NCBI GenBank assembly: GCA_003139615.1
Contig: PLJH01000022.1
Span: 50,131-84,517, forward strand
Length of the DNA stretch: 34,387 nucleotides
Reading direction: 5' to 3'
Origin: Alphaproteobacteria bacterium
GTDB taxonomy: Bacteria > Pseudomonadota > Alphaproteobacteria > Micropepsales > Micropepsaceae
The notes under the pieces were generated by a model. The model did not search any database and had not been told where the DNA came from. It saw only the letters and a list, made by a program, of their open reading frames with translations. This document shows, in pieces, positions 8,442-17,066 of the stretch (the first letter of the stretch is position 1; each line of letters starts with the position of its first letter). Made by a program: the position numbers and the translations under genes.

Positions 8442-9578
8442 TCAATACCCCATCAACCGCGCATAGCGGTCGCGGTGGAACGAGGCGCCGCCGAAGGTGG
8501 CTTCGGCCACACGCGCGCGTTTGAGGTAGAGGCCTGCATCATGCGCATCGGTCATGCCGATGCCGCCATGCATCTGCACCATCTCGTTGGAGACGAGATG
8601 CCACAGCTCCGAGGCGCGTGCCTTCGCAAGCGAGGCAAGCGCGGGAATATCGTTGGCGCCGCGATCGATACCCACCAGCGCCGCCTCGACGCAGGAGCGC
8701 GTGAGCTCGAGTTCGGTGAACATCTTGGCCGCGCGATGCTGAAGAGCCTGGAAGGTGCCGATCACCTGGCCGAATTGCACGCGCGTCTTCAGATAGTCGA
8801 GTGTCGTGTCGAAGGATTGCACGGCCGCGCCCAGCATTTCGGCGGCGAGGCCTGCGCGCGCGCGATCGAGCACGGATTCGAGCGGCGAGAAACCCTGGTC
8901 GACCGTGCCGAGCACCGCATCTGCGCCGACAGAAACATTCTCGAATGTGAGGTTCGCCACGCCGCGATTGTCGACGGTCTTGAGCTTCTGACGCGCGAGC
9001 CCGGACGCGTTGCCGGAAACGAGAAACAGCGTAATGCCGTTCGTGTCACCGGATTTGCCGCTCGTGCGTGCGGCGACAACGATTATGTCGGCTGCGCCAC
9101 CGTCCGGCACGAAGGATTTCTTGCCCGAAAGCTTCCAACCTTTGCCGTCGCGCGTGGCGGTCAGCGCCGTATTTGCGGGCGCGTGATGCGGGCCTTCGTC
9201 GAGCGCCAGCGTTCCGATCGCTTTGCCGCCGGCAAATTTGGGCAGCCATTCTTTCTTCTGCGCATCATTGCCGCCCAGCAAAAGCGCCGAGGTCGCGACC
9301 AGCGCGGACGACAGGAGCGGCGACGCCGTCAATGTCCGGCCCGTCTCTTCGAGCACAAGACCCATCGTCAGATAATCGAGACCGGAGCCGCCGAATTCTT
9401 CCGGGATCAGGATTCCCGCCCACCCCATCTCGGCCATTTCCGCCCAGGCCGCGCGGTCGAAGCCGTCGGCATTGCCGCTGTCGCGCATCTTGCGGAACGC
9501 CGTGACGGGCGATTTCTCGCTCACCCAGGATTTCGCCGCGTCGCGCAACATCGTTTGTTCTTCGTTCAGGATAGCCAT
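8442..9578 (-). CDS. acyl-CoA dehydrogenase family protein, probable non-catalytic subunit
   Basis: This 378-residue protein has the acyl-CoA dehydrogenase fold: an N-terminal helical domain, a middle beta domain (LDEGPHHAPANTALTA, KLSGKKSFVPDG), and a C-terminal helical domain with RVQFGQVIGTFQALQH and MHGGIGMTDAHDAGLYLKRA. Both places where the family's catalytic base is found look empty. The MCAD-type Glu position (YEGT) aligns with FGG (363-364), and the IVD/LCAD-type helix-G Glu aligns with Ala240 in LDRARAG. It is the last gene of a three-gene operon, 19 bp after the preceding dehydrogenase. In known alpha2beta2 acyl-CoA dehydrogenases, such as the mycobacterial steroid side-chain enzymes, one subunit supplies the base and the partner does not. 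I infer such a role; alignments made by eye could be off by a residue or two. Confidence 0.9.
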   Translation of the reverse strand: MAILNEEQTMLRDAAKSWVSEKSPVTAFRKMRDSGNADGFDRAAWAEMAEMGWAGILIPEEFGGSGLDYLTMGLVLEETGRTLTASPLLSSALVATSALLLGGNDAQKKEWLPKFAGGKAIGTLALDEGPHHAPANTALTATRDGKGWKLSGKKSFVPDGGAADIIVVAARTSGKSGDTNGITLFLVSGNASGLARQKLKTVDNRGVANLTFENVSVGADAVLGTVDQGFSPLESVLDRARAGLAAEMLGAAVQSFDTTLDYLKTRVQFGQVIGTFQALQHRAAKMFTELELTRSCVEAALVGIDRGANDIPALASLAKARASELWHLVSNEMVQMHGGIGMTDAHDAGLYLKRARVAEATFGGASFHRDRYARLMGY

Positions 9579-9597
9579 TGTCGTTTCCTAGCGATGA

Positions 9598-10809
9598 TTA
9601 TTGATGATCGAGCAGGCCAAGGATGCGCTTGGCGATGATGTTGTTTTGAATCTCATAGGTGCCGCCATAGATCGTGACGGCCTTGCCGCCGAGCCAGGCG
9701 CGCGTTGCGGCGATCTCGTCTCCCGCAAAGCCCTCGCCTTCCCAGCCCAGTCCCCGATGCCCCATGATTTCGAGCAGCAGCTCCGCGCGATCCTGCTGCA
9801 GGCGCGAGCCCGCATTCTTCATGATCGACGTGACCGCGCTGGGGTTCACATTCGATTTCGCTTCGGCCTGCGCCCGCTGGATAGTGAGCGCGAACGCCTT
9901 CGCATCCATCTGGTGCTGCGCGATGCGGGCGCGCAGATCAGGATCCGCAATACGGCCCTTTTCGTCCACGCCGACATAATCCTTCGCGATCTGGTCGAGC
10001 CCTCGCGCGTCGCCGCCACGACCCGCGCTTCCGCCGCCCGAGCCGAGACCGGCCCGTTCGAACTGGAGCAGGCGCTTGCCGATGGTCCAGCCGCCGTTCA
10101 GCGGCCCCATCAGATTCTCCTTCGGCACCGTCACATCGGTGAAGAAGGTTTCGCAGAAGGGCGAGAACCCGGAGATCAGCTTGATCGGGCGCACCTCGAT
10201 GCCGGGCGAGCGCATGTCGATCAACAGAAACGAAATACCTTCGTGCTTCTTCGTGTTGTCGGTGCGCACGAGGCAGAAGCACCAATCGGCATATTGCGCG
10301 CCGCTGGTCCAGACCTTCTGTCCGTTGACGAGATAGTGGTCGCCCTTGTCGACGGCTTGCGTGCGAAGCGCCGCGAGATCGGAGCCGGCATTGGGTTCGG
10401 AATAGCCCTGACACCAACGGACTTGTCCGGTGACGATTCCGGGAACGTGGCGGGATTTCTGCTCGTCATTGCCGTATTCGAGCAAGGTCGGCCCGAACAT
10501 CATCACACCCATACCGCCGATGGGATTCTTGGCGCCGATGCGGTTCATTTCCTGGGTGAGGATTTTGGCTTCCTGCGGCGAGAGCCCGCCACCGCCATAT
10601 TGCTTCGGCCAAGTGGGCGTGCCCCAGCCTTTCGCGGCCATGCGCTCCTGCCAAAGCCCAGCATTGCCGGAAGGCTTGAATCCGGCCATCGCACTCGCCA
10701 TCGCGACATCGACATTGGCGAGCGACGGCGGAAAGTTCTTCGCCAACCAGTCGCGCGCTTCCGCACGAAACGATTCAAGCTCCGCGTTGAGCGATTCTGC
10801 AGCAGCCAT
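9598..10809 (-). CDS. acyl-CoA dehydrogenase (catalytic-type subunit)
   Basis: This 403-residue flavoenzyme carries the conserved blocks WPKQYGGGGLSPQEA, WCQGYSEPNAGSDLAAL, VNGQKVWTSGAQYADW and LVRTDNTKKHEGISFLLIDM. It has the C-terminal IYGGTYEIQNNIIAKRILGL. The MCAD Glu position is Gly (YGGT), but a Glu occurs in helix G (LLQFERAG, E251), where isovaleryl-CoA and long-chain dehydrogenases place their base. It lies between two other acyl-CoA dehydrogenase genes, 46 bp after the first and 19 bp before the third. It is clearly a paralogue of the upstream gene (same QFER, same KRILGLLDHQ ending), suggesting tandem duplication. The product desaturates an acyl-CoA at alpha-beta, passing electrons to ETF. 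The actual substrate is unknown. Confidence 0.95.
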   Translation of the reverse strand: MAAAESLNAELESFRAEARDWLAKNFPPSLANVDVAMASAMAGFKPSGNAGLWQERMAAKGWGTPTWPKQYGGGGLSPQEAKILTQEMNRIGAKNPIGGMGVMMFGPTLLEYGNDEQKSRHVPGIVTGQVRWCQGYSEPNAGSDLAALRTQAVDKGDHYLVNGQKVWTSGAQYADWCFCLVRTDNTKKHEGISFLLIDMRSPGIEVRPIKLISGFSPFCETFFTDVTVPKENLMGPLNGGWTIGKRLLQFERAGLGSGGGSAGRGGDARGLDQIAKDYVGVDEKGRIADPDLRARIAQHQMDAKAFALTIQRAQAEAKSNVNPSAVTSIMKNAGSRLQQDRAELLLEIMGHRGLGWEGEGFAGDEIAATRAWLGGKAVTIYGGTYEIQNNIIAKRILGLLDHQ

Positions 10810-10824
10810 ATTTCTCTCCCGACA

Positions 10825-10843
10825 TCGCCGTTCTATCGACGGC
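10825..10843. repeat. short inverted repeat between two acyl-CoA dehydrogenase genes
   Basis: CGCCGT and ACGGCG flank a 7-nt loop in the 46-bp gap, so the operon mRNA could form a small hairpin just before the ribosome binding site of the second gene (CGGGAGAG). It could modulate message stability between cistrons. Six-base repeats arise often by chance at this GC content. Confidence 0.35.
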
Positions 10844-10855
10844 GTTCATCCAAAT

Positions 10856-12046
10856 TTATTGATGATCCAGCAACCCGAGCACGCGCTTGGCGACCACGTT
10901 GAGATTGACCTCCGAGGTGCCGCCTTCGATGGAATTGCCCTTGGAGCGCAGCATGCCTCGCGGCGCCGCGATCTCGCGCGGGCTGAAGCCTTCGCCTTCC
11001 CAGCCAAAAGCCTGCGTGCCCATCGATTCGACCAGCAGCTCGCAACGATCCTGGTTGAGCTTCGCCATTTCATATTTGAGAATCGAGGTGGCGGGCCCCA
11101 CATTGCGGCCTGCTTTCGCTTCCTCTTCGACGCGACGGATGGTGAGCGCGAATGCGCGCGCCTCCATGCGGTGCTGCGCGATGCGCGACCGCAGATCGGG
11201 ATCGGCGATTCGGCCGTCCTCTTCGCCGACATAGGCTTTCGCAACTTCCTCGACTTCGATTCCGTTGGAACTGCCCAGCGTGCCGGACGAAATGCTCTGG
11301 CGCTCGAACTGCAGGAGACGTTTGGCGATCTCCCAGCCGCCGTTCAGTTTTCCGACGAGATTGGCCTTCGGCACCTTCACATCGGTGAAAAAAGTTTCGC
11401 AGAACGGCGAGTTGCCCGAGATCAGCTTGATCGGCCGCGCCTCGATGCCGGGCGTCGTCATGTCGAACAGGATGAACGAAATGCCTTCATGTTTCTTCGT
11501 CGTGTCGGTGCGCACGAGGCAGAAAATCCAGTCGGCGTGGTTCGCGTAGGACGTCCAGATTTTCTGCCCATTGATGAGGAAATGATCGCCCTTGTCTTCG
11601 CAGCGCGTGCGCAGGCTCGCGAGATCGGAGCCGGCGCCCGGCTCGGAATAACCCTGGCACCAGCGGATTTCGCCCCGCACAATCTTGGGAAGGTGCTCGC
11701 GCTTTTGTTCCTCATTGCCGTATTCCAGCATCACGGGGCCCAGCATCGAAATGCCGAACGAGGAGAGCGCGTGGCGCGCATTGATGCGGTGGAGTTCCTG
11801 GTTGAGAACACGCGCCTCTTCCGGCGTGAGCCCACCGCCGCCATATTCCTTTGGCCATGTCGGCGCCGTCCAGCCGCGCGCGGCCATGCGGTCCAGCCAA
11901 AGCTTGGCATCGGGATTTTTGTAGACGGCGCGCCTGCCGCCCCAGGTCATATCGTCTTCGCTGGTCAGCGGCTCGTTCAGGGATGGCGGATAATTGGCTT
12001 CCAGCCATTTGCGGGTTTCGCTGCGGAAATCATCGAGTTGGGCCAT
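10856..12046 (-). CDS. acyl-CoA dehydrogenase (catalytic-type subunit)
   Basis: This 396-residue protein is the first gene of the three-gene dehydrogenase operon and a close paralogue of the next one. Shared blocks are WPKEYGGGGLTPEEA, WCQGYSEPGAGSDLASL, INGQKIWTSYANHADW, LVRTDTTKKHEGISFILFDM and the KRVLGLLDHQ terminus. Helix G keeps a Glu (LLQFERQ, E248), while the C-terminal position reads EGGTSE, placing Gly where MCAD has Glu. It should be an FAD-dependent acyl-CoA dehydrogenase of the isovaleryl/long-chain catalytic type. ATG 12046 has an AGGACAG element upstream. The divergent threonine aldolase gene starts 154 bp away, so that gap holds both promoters; it also contains a CCCGCGGG palindrome but no clear operator. 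Confidence 0.95.
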   Translation of the reverse strand: MAQLDDFRSETRKWLEANYPPSLNEPLTSEDDMTWGGRRAVYKNPDAKLWLDRMAARGWTAPTWPKEYGGGGLTPEEARVLNQELHRINARHALSSFGISMLGPVMLEYGNEEQKREHLPKIVRGEIRWCQGYSEPGAGSDLASLRTRCEDKGDHFLINGQKIWTSYANHADWIFCLVRTDTTKKHEGISFILFDMTTPGIEARPIKLISGNSPFCETFFTDVKVPKANLVGKLNGGWEIAKRLLQFERQSISSGTLGSSNGIEVEEVAKAYVGEEDGRIADPDLRSRIAQHRMEARAFALTIRRVEEEAKAGRNVGPATSILKYEMAKLNQDRCELLVESMGTQAFGWEGEGFSPREIAAPRGMLRSKGNSIEGGTSEVNLNVVAKRVLGLLDHQ

Positions 12047-12200
12047 GGGGCACTGTCCTGAAAGTCGATCACAGCGATTCCAGCATCAATCGCGCGCCCT
12101 GGGAAGTGGCTCCCCGCGGGACCCCATGACACAGCGGATTCGCATTGGGCGAGGCCGGTTTCCCCGCTAGCTTCGGACCTTCGCGAACGAGACGTGCCCC

Positions 12201-13241
12201 ATGAATTTTACCAGCGACAACGCCTATGGCGCGAGCCCGGAGATTCTCGCCGCGCTCACGGCAGCGAATACGGGTGCGGCCGCGTCTTATGGCGCCGATG
12301 CGGTCACGGCAGAGTTGCGCGCGCGCATGGCGGAACTGTTCGAGCACGAAGTCGCCGTCTATCCCGTGACGACGGGTACGGCCGCGAATTCGCTGGCGCT
12401 GGCGACCCTCAGCCCGCCGCATGGCGCGATCCTGTGCCATGCGCTGTCCCATATCGTGGTCGACGAATGCGGCGCGCCGGAATTCTTCACGCACGGGGCC
12501 CGGCTTGTGCCGATCGAAGGCCGCAACGCCAAGCTCGAACCCGAGGGAATCGAAAATGCGCTCACGCGTTTCCCCGTCGGCAACGTTCACAGCCAGCAGC
12601 CGAAAGTCATCAGCCTAACGCAGGCGACCGAAGCCGGCACTTGCTACAGTCTCGACGAGATTACCGCCATCGCGCGCGTCGCGCATAAGCACAATCTCAA
12701 GCTCCATATGGATGGTGCGCGCTTCGCGAACGCGCTCGATTTTCTCGGTTGCTCGCCGGCCGATGCGACGTGGCGCGCGGGCATCGATGTGTTGTCGTTC
12801 GGCGCCACGAAGAACGGCGCGCTGGGCGCCGAGGCCGTGGTGTTTTTCAATGCGGAAGATGTGCGCGATTTCGAATATCGCCGCAAGGCAGCGGGGCATC
12901 TGCTGTCGAAGATGCGCTTCGTTTCGGTGCAGCTTGTGAGCTATCTCGAAGGCGGCCGCTGGCTTGCGACGGCCAAACGCGCCAATGCGCTGGCGCAGGC
13001 ATTGGCGAAAGGTCTGAGCCAAATCGGCGGCGCAGAACTCGCTTATCCCGTCGAGGCGAACGCCGTGTTCGTCACCATGCAAGATGAAACTGTCGCGCGA
13101 CTGCGTGCGGCGGGCGCACGCTTCCTTGACTGGGCGCCACCGGACGGTGGCCGCACGCTGATCCGGCTGGTATGCTCCTTCGCCACGCCGGAGAGCGACG
13201 TGGCGAAGTTTCTCGAAACCGCCAAAGAAAAATCAGGCTGA
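12201..13241 (+). CDS. ltaE: low-specificity L-threonine aldolase
   Basis: This 346-residue fold-type I PLP enzyme cleaves L-threonine or L-allo-threonine to glycine and acetaldehyde. It shows the family start NFTSDNAYGASPEIL, the loop PVTTGTAANSLAL, the His/Glu region HIVVDECGAPEFF, LHMDGARFANAL with the PLP-pyridine Asp (D171), and the cofactor lysine in SFGATKNGALGAEAV (K204). Its length fits the family. It lies divergent from the acyl-CoA dehydrogenase operon and ends 4 bp before the convergent autotransporter gene. There is no operon partner. Stereospecificity cannot be told from sequence. Confidence 0.95.
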   Translation: MNFTSDNAYGASPEILAALTAANTGAAASYGADAVTAELRARMAELFEHEVAVYPVTTGTAANSLALATLSPPHGAILCHALSHIVVDECGAPEFFTHGARLVPIEGRNAKLEPEGIENALTRFPVGNVHSQQPKVISLTQATEAGTCYSLDEITAIARVAHKHNLKLHMDGARFANALDFLGCSPADATWRAGIDVLSFGATKNGALGAEAVVFFNAEDVRDFEYRRKAAGHLLSKMRFVSVQLVSYLEGGRWLATAKRANALAQALAKGLSQIGGAELAYPVEANAVFVTMQDETVARLRAAGARFLDWAPPDGGRTLIRLVCSFATPESDVAKFLETAKEKSG

Positions 13242-13245
13242 CCCG

Positions 13246-16200
13246 TCAGATACGCCCCAGCAATGTGAGCATGCCGTCCATCTGCGTGTTGCCCGAATTG
13301 GCGCGCAGATAGTCGAAGCTGCCGCCCAGCGACCATGCGCCGGTCGTGAATGCGAGCCCGCCACCCAGCACAATATTGCCCTTCGACGGTTCGGGACCCT
13401 CGATCGAGAATTCGTCGAGCGGCGAGACGCCCACGAAATTCGCGTTGAGCTTCACGGCGCCGTCGAGGAAGTCGTAGCGATAACCGACGCGGGCTTGCGG
13501 CTGAATATAGAAGTCGCCGAAATTGATGTCCTCGCGCAGATCGGCGCCTACGAAGGTCCGCGCCGAACTCGCATAATAGGGCTGGACGTGAAGGTCGAAG
13601 CCGTCGCCGCCAGTCACGTCTCCGCCATTCGCCTCGGTATAGCTGTCCTCGCGCATCGTCAGGCCGTCGAGACTGACCTGCGGCGTGATGACGGTGCTGC
13701 CGAAGTTGAAGATCGCGCCCGAGGTCAGGCCGCCGGCAAGCATTGCGGCCGGTCTTTGACCGTCGGCCTGGCGATCCACGCCGCCCACATCGATGAAGCG
13801 CTCGCCGGACAGATGCGCCCAGCCGGCAGTGACCTGCGAATCGAGGAACAGCCCGCGGCCGCGCCAATCGGTGTAGAACGTGCCCAGATAAAATTCGGAG
13901 TTGGTCTTCTGGTCGGCCGGGTACAGGGTCGACGCACCGCCGGAGAAGAACGTGACCGCGCCGCCATAACGGCCATCCGACGGATCGCCGCTGTCCATGC
14001 CCAGCGCAAAGCCGAAGCCCGAATCGTTATATCCGATCGTGCCGGGCGTGCTGTCCTGGCTCAAACGCTGCACGAATTCCTGGCCCCACAAGGTCGTGTC
14101 GCCTTCCTGATTGGCATACATGCGCAGTTCGCGTTGGCGCGCGGCGACGATATCGGTCGCGGAGTCGGTCAGCGAGATGGCCGTCGCGCGCGTGGCACCC
14201 GAAACGTCCGGGGCGAACGACGAGTAGACCTGCTGTGCGGTTTGCGTGCTCACGACGCCGGTGACGACACCAGCGCCAAGCTGCGTATCGTTGACGAGAG
14301 CCTCGTTGGCATAGGGGAACATCTTGAGGGCATAGCCGGTCAGACCAAGTCCCGGATTCGACAGTGTGCCTGCACCGGGAACCTTCGGATCCAAAACCAG
14401 ATCGATCTCCGAGTCCGTGGACGCGACCACGGTGCCCGCTGCACAAGGAATCGGCGACCCGGCAATATTCTGCGTACACAAGGCCGTCGTACCCGTGCCC
14501 TGGAACAGGAACGGGACGGTGACGTCATTCGCCATCGTTGAAAGTTCGCCGGACGTCACGGTGAAGCTGCCGACCGGCGCGCTCAGCAGCGCGAATTCCA
14601 CATTCTTCGTGCCCGGCGAGGTGATGAAGCTTCCGTAGTTCACGCTGAAGCCGGCGGCGGTGCCTTGCGCGTTTTGCGCAGGAGACGGGCCGAGGTTGAC
14701 CAACTGGGCCTGAATGATCGCGCCGACACCGCTGTTCTGCGTTGTCGTTCCCGGAATATCGCCGAACAGATTGAACGGCTGAGAGGCGGTAACGCTCCAC
14801 GCGCCGCCGTTCTCAATAGTGAATTTTCCGGCGATAAGCGGCGCCGCGGCGGTTTTTCCCGGTAAGGTAGAATTCAGGATGTTGAGCGTGCCGCTTCCCT
14901 GCACGTCGATATCCACCTTGCCGGCACCGCCTTCGAAGATCGAAGAAGTCACAATGCCATACCCGCCGACAGTCAAAATGTCGTCGCCATGCGAATTTCC
15001 GCCGAAATAGATATTGCCGTCGATCGTTGCGAAGCTCGTCAAACCCACGCCGGTGTCGGTCAGGGTGTTCATGCCGCTGCCGAAAATGATATCGCCGTCG
15101 ATGAAGCCCGTTTCCGAATTCGCAACGGTGACGTTCTGCGTGCTGCCCTGAAGATCTATCGCGCGCGCGATCTGGCTGTCGTTGTTGAGAACGGTGGCGG
15201 ATGCGATAATCGAGCCGGTGTTGTTGATCGTCGTGATCGTCCCGTCAGCGGTCCCTCCTCCCGACGCCGTATCGTCCCAGATCGCTTCGGCCCGGAGATT
15301 GCTGATCGTGAGCGTGGTCGTGGACGCCGTGGCCGAAATCACGCCGTTATTGTCGATCGTCGTAACCGAACCGTTGGCGGCGATCTCGATGGCAATAGCT
15401 GTGCCGCCGAACGGTCCCGACACTGAGGACGAAATCGTTCCCGGCGCCTTTCCCGCCTGCAGATCGTCGTTGTAGATCGTTGGAACCGTCGAATATTGGC
15501 CGACGAATATGGCGGTCGAAAGCTGGGTTGCGCCGCCCGTAAAGGAGGTCGTGTTTGATACACTCGCGGAAATCGACCCCGAGTTGTAGAGACCGCCCAT
15601 GACATAGACGTCTTCACCGGAGCCGGTAGTGGCGCCGGGGGTGCCAGGCCCAATGCCTTCCAAGCTGACCGCCGTGGCTGTTCCGATGTTGGGATCGACG
15701 CCGGAAGACGCGATAGTGCCGCGATTGATGATGCCGTATTGCGGTTCGGTTACGCCGTTGAGCACGGCGTCGTTGTAATAGCCGATGGTCGTATAGCCGA
15801 TCGCGGTGCCTGCCGGAGGCGCGGAAATGATCAACGCGGGCGAGGTCCCCTCTTCGATGATAGACGCGCGCGCCGTTGTGTCCCCGCTCGCGCCTGTGGG
15901 ACCTGCATTGTAGATGCCGCCCGTCACGCTGGCGCCCACGCCGAACGCGGCTGCGGCCTCGGGATCGACATTGTCGCTCGACGATGTCGGCGTCGAGGTC
16001 CCGATCGCTTCGATGGATCCGAAATTGACGATCGCGCCGTTGACCACGCCGGTCGTCAAGATGCCGACGGCGCCGGCGCCGGTCGACACGACGGTACCGC
16101 CCGGCTCGACGATCAAATTGCCGGCCAGAGTGCCGGCGAGATTGATCGCATAATTGTTGGTCGCGGATGTCCCCGTGGTGCTCGTGGGCGTCATGGCGAG

Positions 16201-16821
16201 CGTCCCGGCGATATCGATATCGCCGACCAACGTCGTGCCCGACTGGCTCTGAATGCCGTAAGAATCGGTGCCTTCGATCTTAAGCGTCGACGACGCCTGC
16301 AGGTCGATCGCGATGAGATCGGATTGAAAGTTCGCAGGCAGAAGCGAATCGACGGTCGGCGGCGTGATGCCGGTGAACGTGCCGGTGGTGGCGCCGGTCG
16401 GCAGGGCAACGAGGATTCCGGTTTTCGCGTCTCCGTCGCCTGTCAGATCGATGATGGCGTCTGCGGCGTTGATGATCGCGCCGGTGTTTCCCGCCGCGGT
16501 CAATTGAACGCCGACTGCATCGGTGACACCGGTATAGCTGATCGTCCCGTTATTCGTGACAGTTCCGGGCACGCTCGTCGTACCCGAATCGATCGTGACG
16601 GCCGGCGTGGTGAACGGGTTCGTGGAAATCGTCACGGAGCCGCTCGTTGCAATCGTGATCGGGCCGGGATTGCCCTGATTGGCGCAGGCCGTATCGACCG
16701 GCACGGTGATGTTGGTCGTGATGCTGGTCCAGGTGGGCGCCGGCGTCGGACAGGCGGCGAAAGCCGGCCCCGACATTAACGCAGCGGTGGCGGCTGTGAG
16801 CATTAACGCGCGCTTGTTCAA
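13246..16821 (-). CDS. autotransporter (type V secretion) with beta-helical passenger
   Basis: The protein has 1191 residues. A Sec signal (NKRALMLTAATAALMSGPAFA, cleavage near residue 22) is followed by a long Gly/Thr/Ser/Asn-rich passenger. The passenger contains many short repeats of the NNGTI, NRGTI, NSGSI and NTGSI kind, typical of a right-handed beta-helix. From about residue 900 (QQVYSSFAPD) comes an outer-membrane beta-barrel of autotransporter type, with aromatic strands to the C-terminus. The last residue is Ile (LTLLGRI), not the usual Phe or Trp. The start codon is TTG (16819-16821) with a good GAGGGG element 6 bases upstream; the next ATG, 18 bases inside, would remove the basic n-region. 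The likely role is surface adhesion or aggregation; no protease motif was seen. It converges with ltaE. Confidence 0.9.
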   Translation of the reverse strand: MNKRALMLTAATAALMSGPAFAACPTPAPTWTSITTNITVPVDTACANQGNPGPITIATSGSVTISTNPFTTPAVTIDSGTTSVPGTVTNNGTISYTGVTDAVGVQLTAAGNTGAIINAADAIIDLTGDGDAKTGILVALPTGATTGTFTGITPPTVDSLLPANFQSDLIAIDLQASSTLKIEGTDSYGIQSQSGTTLVGDIDIAGTLAMTPTSTTGTSATNNYAINLAGTLAGNLIVEPGGTVVSTGAGAVGILTTGVVNGAIVNFGSIEAIGTSTPTSSSDNVDPEAAAAFGVGASVTGGIYNAGPTGASGDTTARASIIEEGTSPALIISAPPAGTAIGYTTIGYYNDAVLNGVTEPQYGIINRGTIASSGVDPNIGTATAVSLEGIGPGTPGATTGSGEDVYVMGGLYNSGSISASVSNTTSFTGGATQLSTAIFVGQYSTVPTIYNDDLQAGKAPGTISSSVSGPFGGTAIAIEIAANGSVTTIDNNGVISATASTTTLTISNLRAEAIWDDTASGGGTADGTITTINNTGSIIASATVLNNDSQIARAIDLQGSTQNVTVANSETGFIDGDIIFGSGMNTLTDTGVGLTSFATIDGNIYFGGNSHGDDILTVGGYGIVTSSIFEGGAGKVDIDVQGSGTLNILNSTLPGKTAAAPLIAGKFTIENGGAWSVTASQPFNLFGDIPGTTTQNSGVGAIIQAQLVNLGPSPAQNAQGTAAGFSVNYGSFITSPGTKNVEFALLSAPVGSFTVTSGELSTMANDVTVPFLFQGTGTTALCTQNIAGSPIPCAAGTVVASTDSEIDLVLDPKVPGAGTLSNPGLGLTGYALKMFPYANEALVNDTQLGAGVVTGVVSTQTAQQVYSSFAPDVSGATRATAISLTDSATDIVAARQRELRMYANQEGDTTLWGQEFVQRLSQDSTPGTIGYNDSGFGFALGMDSGDPSDGRYGGAVTFFSGGASTLYPADQKTNSEFYLGTFYTDWRGRGLFLDSQVTAGWAHLSGERFIDVGGVDRQADGQRPAAMLAGGLTSGAIFNFGSTVITPQVSLDGLTMREDSYTEANGGDVTGGDGFDLHVQPYYASSARTFVGADLREDINFGDFYIQPQARVGYRYDFLDGAVKLNANFVGVSPLDEFSIEGPEPSKGNIVLGGGLAFTTGAWSLGGSFDYLRANSGNTQMDGMLTLLGRI

Positions 16822-17066
16822 GGCGAACCCCTCATTGTTTCTGGACTAGTGGCTCCGGGAGCCGGATCGAAAGACCCTGCGACAGGTCGCGGAAACGCCC
16901 CAAAGCGGCCGCGGGCGGCGGCACCTTAGCCAATATCTGCCGGTGGATGCTAGCCGCAAGTTGCCATTCTGCCTCCACTTTTCGCTTTTTAATCAGCTAT
17001 TAGCGCGGCTTCGGCATGATGAACGGTGACGGGTCTTCACCTTAACAACAGATTACCGGCGCCAAT
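16822..17066. promoter_or_regulatory. divergent intergenic region, autotransporter / pentapeptide protein
   Basis: This 245-bp gap between two divergent genes holds the autotransporter leader and both promoters. On the autotransporter side, GGCTC-cgg-GAGCC (16851-16863) and GCGA-cagg-TCGC (about 16878-16889) could form two small hairpins in the mRNA leader. The pentapeptide-gene side is more A/T-rich (about 16960-17005, with runs of T), as expected for a promoter, but no clear consensus boxes can be named. No small ORF looks real here. Confidence 0.3.

Noticed and set aside
8475..12061. Three long plus-strand frames (387, 433 and 543 codons) antisense to the acyl-CoA dehydrogenases
   Set aside because: They are shadows of well-conserved genes on the other strand and show no recognisable protein features.
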